A DNA stretch of 64,000 nt from Chitinophagales bacterium (lineage in GTDB: Bacteria > Bacteroidota > Bacteroidia > Chitinophagales > CAIOSU01): contig JAGYJT010000005.1 of assembly GCA_018401955.1 (NCBI GenBank), positions 1 to 64,000 on the forward strand, in the 5' to 3' direction. Below the pieces are notes generated by a model. It did no database searches and had not been told where the DNA came from. It saw nothing but the letters and a program-made list of their open reading frames with translations. Shown piece by piece: positions 18,877-26,805 of the stretch (the first letter of the stretch is position 1; each line of letters begins with the position of its first letter). The position numbers and the translations under genes were made by a program.

Positions 18877-20116
18877 TGGCATTTTTGTCAATTTCAATTT
18901 TTAGTTCTTTTAGCTTTTTCAAAAAGTCTTTGTACATCTTTCCTTCATCAGGTCCTTTTATGAAAGCATAAGAAATATAATAACTCTCGATGTGGTCGTT
19001 TGCTTCAATTAGCGTTTTCAAGTCTGTCAAACGCATTTTAAAGAAGTCGTCATTTAATAGAGAGTTAATTTTTATCTTAGTGTCATCTGTGTAATATTCT
19101 TTGTACTTGTTCCATAGCTCATTAACTTTTGATTGGTTACGAATAGCATTTTCTGAAAAAATCTCCCACCAAAACGCATTGGGATGAACATCAGGATATA
19201 TAGGGTTTTGCCTGAAATCAATGCTATCCAATTGAGATATAAATCTATTGCCTTCTAATTCGGCAATGGCGAAGTTGAAATCCTTTGCGAATTTTTCAGC
19301 ATCACAAGCACTATCTTGCTGATAATTTTGGTCAAAACAAGTGTTTTCATACAGAATTGAGAATGGAGATAGAATGTTTCTTACGGTAGCATCAAGTTCG
19401 CCATACGCTTCTTTTACTAGCCTATCATCTATGTTTGATGGTAACGGGTCTTGACTATCATCAATGAAAATTCCATATTCAACAATAGGCTTTGGTATGT
19501 CAAAGAATACAGAGGTTGCTAAGAGAACAGAGGAAATACAAGTGATTAGAACAGTAGTATATACTAAAACATATCCAGCTATTTTAAGAGGTCGCTCTTT
19601 TGATTTTGTTAAGGTTGAAAAAATAAAGAGTAAAACCATAAACCCCAGCATTACCAATATACTTATTATTGGAACACTGCTGTTATTTATTCCGAATGAA
19701 CGAATTATTGCAACGGCTGCAGCAATTCCAGCAATACCTAATGCATATTTGACAAAGGGGACTTTGTCGATTGCTTCTTTTAAAATTGTAAATGGATTAT
19801 TCATTTTAATATTGTTTGTTGTATCAAAGGCTTTCTTTTCGGTTGGTTGTTCTTCGTGTTCAGAAACAACATTATAAAGATTTTCAAAACCTTTATCAGT
19901 CAGTCTTAAACATTCTGGACTAGATTTCTCGTATTCTAATATGCCCTGATTAATTAGGTCGTTAGCGGCTTCTTGAAATAAATCTTGTTCTTTCGGATTA
20001 AGCTTAGGTATAACAGAAAAATGAAAAACTCTCATCATTACAATATGTCCAGCCCTGCTATTGGTTTTCCTAAATTGGTCTAGGATTATTTCTTGAATGT
20101 CTTTCACCGTTTTCAT
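18869..20116 (-). CDS. Winged-helix plus membrane-domain protein, unknown function
   Basis: The ATG at 20116 is the first true ATG; the longer frame would need TTG. About 415 residues. The first ~85 look like a winged helix (an EAANDLINQGILEYEKS block followed by LRLTDKGFENLYN). Then come three or four membrane helices (about 115-215) and a soluble helical domain of about 200 residues. I do not recognise the family. The domain order DNA-binding-like/membrane/soluble is unusual. It is AT-rich and sits between two attC-like sites, so it looks like a captured cassette gene. Confidence 0.6.
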   Translation of the reverse strand: MKTVKDIQEIILDQFRKTNSRAGHIVMMRVFHFSVIPKLNPKEQDLFQEAANDLINQGILEYEKSSPECLRLTDKGFENLYNVVSEHEEQPTEKKAFDTTNNIKMNNPFTILKEAIDKVPFVKYALGIAGIAAAVAIIRSFGINNSSVPIISILVMLGFMVLLFIFSTLTKSKERPLKIAGYVLVYTTVLITCISSVLLATSVFFDIPKPIVEYGIFIDDSQDPLPSNIDDRLVKEAYGELDATVRNILSPFSILYENTCFDQNYQQDSACDAEKFAKDFNFAIAELEGNRFISQLDSIDFRQNPIYPDVHPNAFWWEIFSENAIRNQSKVNELWNKYKEYYTDDTKIKINSLLNDDFFKMRLTDLKTLIEANDHIESYYISYAFIKGPDEGKMYKDFLKKLKELKIEIDKNASH

Positions 20117-20157
20117 TTCTGTCAAATTTCTTGTTGGGTTGGTCGTTCTGTATGCTT

Positions 20158-20290
20158 GCCACTAACGTCTCGGCTATGCGTAGTTGCGTGTTTTAGCGGT
20201 TAACTTTGCAAGTACACACCAAACTGAAAATCCTCGCGGATTTTCAGAAGTAAGCGAGAACAAGCAATTACTTATAGCCATTGTTAGCAC
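20158..20290 (-). repeat. attC-like palindrome, site A
   Basis: The left arm (20158-20190) is GCCACTAACGTCTCGGCTAT then GCGTAGTTGCG. The right arm (about 20263-20290) has GCAATTACTTATAGCCATTG then TTAGC, its imperfect reverse complement. Inside is a perfect 10-bp hairpin at 20224-20247 (CTGAAAATCC, TCGC, GGATTTTCAG). The right arm encodes the last six residues and the stop (ANNGYK) of the gene ending at 20268. Its length and position match an integron attC site. Confidence 0.65.
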
Positions 20291-20807
20291 CTGTTTTTAT
20301 TCTGTTCAATATTCGTTTTACTTTTGATTTAATTGACGCACTTTCTGTTTCTAAGGCATGTTCACATAGTATTGTAAATTCATTTTTTAATTCTGGAATT
20401 AGTTTTACAATCTCATAATAGGCTTCATAGGCTGCTGCTTTCACGAACTTTTTATCCGACTTCATCATAGAATTGACACTCGGCTCGATTAATTCTGCGT
20501 TTTTCAAGGTCAAGTCGATTTGTGGTGTTATTTGTAAGATATGTAATTTACTTTCCCAAAAGTCAAGTCTGCTAATCTTCGATAAGATTTTATCCGTTTG
20601 TGTCAGACTTAATTTCTTTCCATTGTCCACATAATGCTTAATAATCCAAGTTGTTGAGTGCTCCAAATCACCACAATCTGTGTATAAGTCAATTATTGTA
20701 TCCAAAAAATCAGAGTTCCCTTGATAATTCTGATATATTTCTTTCAAATGATCTGTATGTTTTTTGTCCCATTGGGATAGTTTTTTAGTCAAATCATTTT
20801 TATCCAT
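20268..20807 (-). CDS. Helical (HEAT-like) protein, unknown function
   Basis: 179 residues, soluble, nearly all helical. Helix pairs such as FVKAAAYEAYYEIVKLIPEL and SIKSKVKRILNRI resemble HEAT-repeat proteins, but no family is certain. There is no signal peptide. The C-terminal ANNGYK and the stop lie within the right arm of attC-like site A, so the 3' end may have been set by cassette formation. Its low GC matches the neighbouring 18869-20116 gene. Confidence 0.55.
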   Translation of the reverse strand: MDKNDLTKKLSQWDKKHTDHLKEIYQNYQGNSDFLDTIIDLYTDCGDLEHSTTWIIKHYVDNGKKLSLTQTDKILSKISRLDFWESKLHILQITPQIDLTLKNAELIEPSVNSMMKSDKKFVKAAAYEAYYEIVKLIPELKNEFTILCEHALETESASIKSKVKRILNRIKTGANNGYK

Positions 20808-21048
20808 AGTGTTTCGTACTTCTCGAATTGGTGCTAACTTGTTGTTAAACCAAATATAGCTTAAAAACTTATTTTTAGCTGCTTATCAATATGTTAATCT
20901 GCTATAAAAAGATAAAATTGGCTATTTTTGGTGTATGGACACCATAACGGAATTTGTCAAAATTTTGGAGTTAAAACGTTATTGTATATACACCGCCTGA
21001 CCGCTAGAGCTAGAGTGCATGTCTCGTCGTTAGTTTTACTGGTACCCC

Positions 21049-22149
21049 CTACCGCTTCACCAACTTCACCACTTCCCGCCTATCGTCACTTAAAACCTCT
21101 AAAAAGTAAATGCCCGCAGGATAATTGGTAGTGGATATACTCCTAACATGGCTGCCTTGATATACCTGTTGCCCCATGGCATTTCTTATAACTAGGGTTT
21201 CATCGCCTGATAAACCCTGAATGGTTAGCAGCTCATCAAATGGGTTTGGGAAAACCTTTAACCCTGCCAAATCCGCCAATTCCGCTAAGCTGGTGGGTGT
21301 TGGTTCTGTTACCGAATCCGGTGCTGCTTTGCAATAACTTACGTACACCTCCGAGTAATCATTCGGGTCGCCATTGGGGTCTTCCAATATGTTGGCCACA
21401 ATAGATATTTTAACAATAGAGTCGGCAGTGGCCACGCATAGTTGGTGGTAATTGTCGTTATCGTTTATATCAGCAATGGCTATAGGAGTATGCGCAACCA
21501 ACGCCCCAGCGCTATCGGTATATACGGTATAGTATTGGTATAGGTCTTCTTCTGCCACGTTGATGTAAGGCACTACGCCACCATCCCAAATAACTTGAAC
21601 GGTTTGTATTGCAGCACCCGAACACTCGGAAAGGGAACCCGTCAAGATTTGTGCAAAGAACATAGACGGTGGTGCGAGTAAAGGCGTTACATTTCGGGTG
21701 TATCTGCCGTTTAAGTCAATTACCTCAGTGCATAATGATTGCTCTGGGTCGGTTCCCAAAGTCAGCAATTCATCCACTATCCGTACTTCCACGGGCGGGT
21801 TGGTAGCATCGTTACCAAATTCTCCAATAATGAGCACGGTTCTGCTCTCACCCGCTTCACCTGCCGGGGCCAATGTGGCACAAATGGGAGTATAGGTGTT
21901 TCCCAAGCTGTCAATTACTTCAAAGTCGGTTACATCAATGGTAGAAGGATCGATATTGTACCGAAAGTTTACGGGCATCCCATCCATTCCCATGCCACCC
22001 AAACAAAGGGCATTCACTTGAAAAGGGAGCGCATTATCCAGCCCAAAAAAGGCAGAAACAATTAAACTGGTATCGTTTTGCGCAGCTATGTTCTTTCCGA
22101 ACAAAATCAGCACAAGTGTTAGTATTAAATTAGAGCCTACTGTTTTCAT
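21049..22149 (-). CDS. T9SS cargo protein, unknown body
   Basis: 366 residues: signal peptide (about 1-23), about 260 residues of probable beta-rich sequence that I cannot assign (FFGLDNALPF at the start, a VIDSLGNTYTPICAT region and a YVSYCKAAPD block), and a type A sorting domain (FPNPFDELLTIQG onward). The tail closely matches that of the esterase at 15338-16549. About 240 bases of non-coding sequence (20808-21048) lie between this gene's 3' end and the cassette-like block. Confidence 0.75.
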   Translation of the reverse strand: MKTVGSNLILTLVLILFGKNIAAQNDTSLIVSAFFGLDNALPFQVNALCLGGMGMDGMPVNFRYNIDPSTIDVTDFEVIDSLGNTYTPICATLAPAGEAGESRTVLIIGEFGNDATNPPVEVRIVDELLTLGTDPEQSLCTEVIDLNGRYTRNVTPLLAPPSMFFAQILTGSLSECSGAAIQTVQVIWDGGVVPYINVAEEDLYQYYTVYTDSAGALVAHTPIAIADINDNDNYHQLCVATADSIVKISIVANILEDPNGDPNDYSEVYVSYCKAAPDSVTEPTPTSLAELADLAGLKVFPNPFDELLTIQGLSGDETLVIRNAMGQQVYQGSHVRSISTTNYPAGIYFLEVLSDDRREVVKLVKR

Positions 22150-22195
22150 ATGCTGCGTTTATATTGTTTGACGGAAGGAATTGAAATTGTCACTA

Positions 22196-23293
22196 TTAAT
22201 CCATCCTAGATGTCCAATCTTCACTATCATTAAGCATATCCGTAAGCCATTGCCTCACAGTAGTGCCCCCGATGGAGTCGTTAAAGCCTGAAAGGATAAA
22301 AGTATGTTCATCTCCATTTGCCAATAAGCTGTTAAAGCGCTCAGGAAAAGCAGCGTTCAACTCAGCAGCAGCAGCCATCAACTGGGTCTCTAGAGAGGGT
22401 CCGCCGCCCGCCAAACCGGCTGAAAGCGTGGCATCCTGCTTGGCACAAATGTATACCAAGCGCATGTTTGGGTCTTCGGTTAGCTGATATTTATGGTAGT
22501 CGGTAAGGTTTCCATCCGCACCTATACAGTCAGTGCAGCTGGCAGGGAAAAACGCTCCAACGTTCCAATAGTCAATAAGACTATTCATGCTTCCCGGATC
22601 AAGAATACCAGGACCCGAGTCGTTGATAACATCAATAGGCACACCAGGGTACAGTTTTCGTACCAGTGGCAATCCTGCGTGCACTGCAAATCCACCTGCG
22701 CTGTTTCCAGCCAATACAATTCTATCGGGGGCCGGGAATTTTTGTGAAATCACATCCAACGAGGCCGATAAGTTTTGAAGCCCCCGAAAAGTTCTATCAG
22801 TGGTGCCATCACCATCGCTGTCCACGTCATTATCGCCCATCAAAAAGCTACCATCGCAATACGGCACATAACCTACATTGTAATTGGCGGTGGGGTTCTG
22901 CGCATCCGCAGGGTTCAACAAACCGAAAGTCACAAATGGAATGCCTGTTTCAATTGCACTGCAATCTTGTGGTCCGCACACGCCACCGCCCTGCAGAAAA
23001 ATCAGCAGGTTATTGGTACTGCCATCCCTGGTGAACATGGAAAACTGATTGCCAGTATAACATATCGGGGCATCCAAGCTGCTGAAAACATACTCTGTAA
23101 CGCCGGCAGAAACCCCTTGCGTGGAAGAAGGTGTGAAAGTACCAAGGTATCGGTCTATTCCTTGGTCATACAACTCTTGAAAAGGTGTGCTGGCCGGAGT
23201 TGGCATTTCCATGTCCTCATCCTTGGAGCAACTGGTAACACACACGAGCGTACCTGTTAAAAAAAGCACATAAAGCAAACCGTATCGTTCCAT
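22196..23293 (-). CDS. Pectinacetylesterase/Notum-type lipoprotein
   Basis: The ATG at 23293 is preferred to the far upstream frame because it starts a lipoprotein signal peptide (MERYGLLYVL to VTSC). The 365-residue protein has the pectinacetylesterase (PAE/Notum) layout: LLIFLQGGGVC with a cysteine-rich stretch, VPYCDGSFLMGD, the nucleophile elbow AGNSAGGFAV, and a late His in DEHTFIL. These enzymes remove acetyl or acyl esters. The arabinanase-like and SGNH proteins 3.5 kb away would suit pectin side-chain breakdown, but the genes are not in one operon. Confidence 0.8.
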   Translation of the reverse strand: MERYGLLYVLFLTGTLVCVTSCSKDEDMEMPTPASTPFQELYDQGIDRYLGTFTPSSTQGVSAGVTEYVFSSLDAPICYTGNQFSMFTRDGSTNNLLIFLQGGGVCGPQDCSAIETGIPFVTFGLLNPADAQNPTANYNVGYVPYCDGSFLMGDNDVDSDGDGTTDRTFRGLQNLSASLDVISQKFPAPDRIVLAGNSAGGFAVHAGLPLVRKLYPGVPIDVINDSGPGILDPGSMNSLIDYWNVGAFFPASCTDCIGADGNLTDYHKYQLTEDPNMRLVYICAKQDATLSAGLAGGGPSLETQLMAAAAELNAAFPERFNSLLANGDEHTFILSGFNDSIGGTTVRQWLTDMLNDSEDWTSRMD

Positions 23294-23684
23294 TTTCTTT
23301 GATTTTGTTTGAATCAAATGTAGTGAAGACATTATCATGATGCTGCTACATTTCAACTGAACCGACTTAATGAGGTAGTGAAGCGGCATCAATAGTATTT
23401 GGATGATATGGCGGCAGTTGATTTTATAAAATTCAAGCGTAAGGACACATTTTTAGGCAGCAGCTGTTTCAATACTGGAGAATGTCGTTTGACCCACAAG
23501 TTTGGATGTTTCACTTATGTAACTCGTTAAGCTTACTACCAAAGCTTACTTTTGTTTCTTTAAGTCGCTAACCATATTGTTATGGATGGCTTAGATAAAG
23601 TTGTATTATTCTATATTACATGCTTTAAGTAACAATACTGTTTGTATATTTTGAAGCGGGTATTTGCCATTTTATAAAAGGTAG

Positions 23685-24695
23685 ATGAACAATAACAGGC
23701 TCATATTACTCATTGCTACTATTTTCCCGCTGCTGGTTAACTTACCAAGGGTAATGTTCTTGTTGTCTGGGAAAAATGATGAGAACATCAATAGTGTAAT
23801 GGAAGTTACGGTTGAGGATACTTTACTCAGGGTGATATTGCTTTTTGGGTTTTCTTATTTGGTATTGACTTTCAATCTTGTATGGATTAATAGCATCGCC
23901 GAGAAGTATAAAGTTTGGGCAGCTGCAGCCATCAATATATTAATACTCCTTGTTTGGGTTTTGATATTTCATCTTATAAACCAATTTGTCTACAACATTT
24001 ATGCTTCCGTTATACACCCACGTGTGAATTCGGTAGCCTATGTTTTCTTTTTGATAATGCTGCTGCTGGTCAGCAAGGCGATACACCTCTTAAATAGGTC
24101 AAGGCTGGATGCTATTGAAAAAGGAATACTGAAGCAAAAAAACTTGCAGAATGAATTGGAAGCACTCAAAAGCCAGATTAATCCACACTTCCTTTTTAAC
24201 TCCTTAAATACCCTAAGCCTATTGGTTAGGGAAGATCAAAAAGCGGCGGGCAAGTTTATCAATAAACTTGCCTACCTGTATCGATATATTCTACAAAGCC
24301 AGGATAAAGAGTTGGGGAGTGTAAAAGAAGAGTTGAAAGTGCTGGAAAGCTATGTGCACCTTATTGAGCAACGGTATCAGGATAACTATAAAGTGCATAT
24401 CAATGTTAATGCTCAATTGCTTCAGAAAAGAATTCCAATATTGGCCTTACAGTTGCTAATGGAAAATGCCGTAAAGCACAATGAAATTTCCGCAAACAAA
24501 CCGTTGTATGTAGAAATTTATGACGAAGGGAACTGGATAGTTATGCAAAACATCTTACAAAAAAGAACGGGTCATATAGAAAGCACCAATACTGGATTAA
24601 AAAACCTGAATACCCGAACAAAATTGCAAATGAATCAGGAAATTAAGATTTTAAAAAGCAAGACCCATTTTACTGTAAAAGTACCAACAATATGA
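23685..24695 (+). CDS. LytS-type membrane sensor histidine kinase
   Basis: 336 residues: four hydrophobic segments in the first ~130 residues, a short coiled coil, the His_kinase domain with the acceptor His in KSQINPHFLFNSLNTL (about 169), and a degenerate GHKL ATPase with LLMENAVKHN and TNTGLKNLNTR. It has no separate sensor domain. It overlaps the LytTR regulator start by 4 bases (ATGA). It is a close architectural paralog of the kinase at 11461-12456. About 290 bases of non-coding sequence upstream should hold its promoter. Confidence 0.9.
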   Translation: MNNNRLILLIATIFPLLVNLPRVMFLLSGKNDENINSVMEVTVEDTLLRVILLFGFSYLVLTFNLVWINSIAEKYKVWAAAAINILILLVWVLIFHLINQFVYNIYASVIHPRVNSVAYVFFLIMLLLVSKAIHLLNRSRLDAIEKGILKQKNLQNELEALKSQINPHFLFNSLNTLSLLVREDQKAAGKFINKLAYLYRYILQSQDKELGSVKEELKVLESYVHLIEQRYQDNYKVHINVNAQLLQKRIPILALQLLMENAVKHNEISANKPLYVEIYDEGNWIVMQNILQKRTGHIESTNTGLKNLNTRTKLQMNQEIKILKSKTHFTVKVPTI

Positions 24696-25447
24696 GAGTT
24701 GTCATTTTAGAAGATGAAAAGACTGCAGCAGAAAATTTAAAGTATCTTTTGACAGAGATTGATCAGTCAATTTACGTAGAGAGCGTATTGGATACCGTAT
24801 CCGGTGCGGTAGATTATTTTTCTAAAGATCATGATTGCGAGTTGGCATTTTTTGATATTCACTTGGCGGATGGCAATTCGTTTGAAATTTTTGATAAAGT
24901 ACAAATCAATGTTCCGCTAATATTCACTACAGCTTACGACGAGTATGCGCTGAAAGCTTTTAAAGTAAATAGTGTTGATTATCTGCTAAAACCGATTGAT
25001 GAAGAGGAACTGGCAGAAGCTATTGACAAATTCAAATCCTCAAAACACAATTACCAACTTACTGATGAGCTAAGGCAAATTCTGAAAAACCTCAACCAGC
25101 CGTCTAAAAAATTCAAATCGTCCTTTTTAGTGCCTTTTCGCGACATGCTCATTCCATTAGATGTGAACGAGATAGCCTATTTTACCATTGATTTAGGTAT
25201 CACTAAGGCTATTACCTTTGATAACAAAACATACATCATTGATGAGAAGATGGAAGATATTGAAGCCTGTTTAAACCCCGATCAATTCTTCAGAGCCAAC
25301 AGGCAATTCATCATCCAAAAAAGGGCAATCGCCAATTTAACCATATACTTCAACGGAAAGCTGATTCTAAATATTGAACCCAAACCAGCCGAGCGCATCA
25401 TCATCAGCAAGGCAAAGGCCCCTATATTAAAAAGTTGGATTAGTTGA
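24692..25447 (+). CDS. LytTR-family response regulator
   Basis: 251 residues: receiver domain (ILEDEKT near the start, phospho-acceptor Asp in LAFFDIHLADG, Lys in LLKPIDEEE) and a LytTR domain with FFRANRQFIIQKRAI. It is coupled to the kinase. The secreted-protein genes at 25617-30145 begin 169 bases downstream on the same strand, so they are candidate targets or follow-on operon members. Confidence 0.92.
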   Translation: MRVVILEDEKTAAENLKYLLTEIDQSIYVESVLDTVSGAVDYFSKDHDCELAFFDIHLADGNSFEIFDKVQINVPLIFTTAYDEYALKAFKVNSVDYLLKPIDEEELAEAIDKFKSSKHNYQLTDELRQILKNLNQPSKKFKSSFLVPFRDMLIPLDVNEIAYFTIDLGITKAITFDNKTYIIDEKMEDIEACLNPDQFFRANRQFIIQKRAIANLTIYFNGKLILNIEPKPAERIIISKAKAPILKSWIS

Positions 25448-25616
25448 TAGGCTTGGCTCAATGCTTATGCTTTTCATATCGCTTTTTTGCAAGAATTGCT
25501 TCGACAATAAGCTGAATCCGTTTCATTTATCATTTTGGGCGTTTCACTTCTTGTTTCATGATTAAAAACCGCTTAGCTAGTAGTTTCGATTACATAAAAC
25601 TAAAAACTTTGTAATC

Positions 25617-26801
25617 ATGAAAACGAAAAAATGTATACTTCACATTTTATTGCTGAGTTGTTTTATGGTAGGCTTCAACCTAAACCTTAGTGCCCAGCAA
25701 ACCATTTCAGGTAGCTTCAGCAGTGGGGCAGAAACAAGATCATATATTGGAGCCGTGCCCAATAGCCCCCAAACATCGCTAAGGTTGGTTATACTGTTTT
25801 GCGGTGTTGGCGAAGACGCTTCCCAAATGGAACTTAGAGGTTTTAACGACTTTTTGGGCGATAACACCATGGTTATTTACCCACAACCCTTTAGCACTAT
25901 GGCTGGCTTTGGTAACTCGGCCGGAGTAGATGACATTCAAATGGTAGAAGACCTAATTGCGAATGTTGCTACCGATTATACCATAGATTTGAATGATATC
26001 TGCATTGGTGGTTTCTCAAACGGGGGCATTTTTACTTATCGTTTGGTTTGCGATTTTAACAGTCCTTCCTCAACCCGAGCTTATTCATTTAAGTCCTTTG
26101 CCGTGGTTTCAGGAGCAATGCCTGACGGTGAGGCGAACACAACTGATTGCCCCATTGCGGGCAGTTTGCCCATGATTGCTTTTCACGGTACTGATGACCC
26201 TTTGATTCAGTACAACGGAGGTTTTGTTTTTCCCATCAACTTCACGGCTGAAGCTACAGATACCACCATCAACTTTTGGGCTACCAGCATTAATGGTTGC
26301 AGCACGCCCCCAACAGCAACAACCCTAGCTGACTCTGTAATAGAAGCCCAAGCACCCTCTACTGTTGAACGTTTAGAGTATGGCTGCCGCGAATCTGGTA
26401 AAACTGTATTTTACCGAATTGATGGTGGACTCCACGCCTGGCCTGGGGGCAATGGTACTTTTGATATACAACAAGATAGAAACAGGGATATCAACGCATC
26501 AAAATTGATAGCGGAGTTTTTTGAAGCCGAAGAAAGTGTACCAACCAGTATCTTAAACGATGAGTGGAATATGATTAATGATCTGGTATCAGTTTTTCCC
26601 AATCCGGTAAATGATGTGCTTACCATTAGCACAACTGTTCACATCAACCAGATTGAAATACTCAATGCGATGGGTAAAACGGTTCTTGCCGAAACCCAAC
26701 CCAACCATTCCATTTCATTAGAAGGCCTGACTTCGGGTATTTACTTTTTGAAAGCGGAGTCGGAGGAAGGTTTTACAGTTGTGCGGATAATCAAAAACTA
26801 G
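25617..26801 (+). CDS. T9SS-secreted esterase (feruloyl esterase/PHB depolymerase-like)
   Basis: 394 residues: signal peptide (to about 26), then a LpqC-type alpha/beta hydrolase: QTISGSF at the mature start, LRLVILFCGVGEDA, the nucleophile elbow GGFSNGG (Ser about 143), HGTDDPLIQYNG with the likely Asp, and a late His in DGGLHAWPGG. The type A sorting tail begins FPNPVNDVLTIST. It is a paralog of the gene at 28961-30145, and the gene between them carries a similar tail. It probably cleaves ester-linked groups on plant polysaccharide or polyester outside the cell. Confidence 0.83.
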   Translation: MKTKKCILHILLLSCFMVGFNLNLSAQQTISGSFSSGAETRSYIGAVPNSPQTSLRLVILFCGVGEDASQMELRGFNDFLGDNTMVIYPQPFSTMAGFGNSAGVDDIQMVEDLIANVATDYTIDLNDICIGGFSNGGIFTYRLVCDFNSPSSTRAYSFKSFAVVSGAMPDGEANTTDCPIAGSLPMIAFHGTDDPLIQYNGGFVFPINFTAEATDTTINFWATSINGCSTPPTATTLADSVIEAQAPSTVERLEYGCRESGKTVFYRIDGGLHAWPGGNGTFDIQQDRNRDINASKLIAEFFEAEESVPTSILNDEWNMINDLVSVFPNPVNDVLTISTTVHINQIEILNAMGKTVLAETQPNHSISLEGLTSGIYFLKAESEEGFTVVRIIKN

Positions 26802-26805
26802 TAGT

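Noticed and set aside
20808-21048. A fourth attC-like site upstream of the 20268-20807 gene
   Set aside because: The CTAAC-like traces here do not form arms like those of the other three sites.
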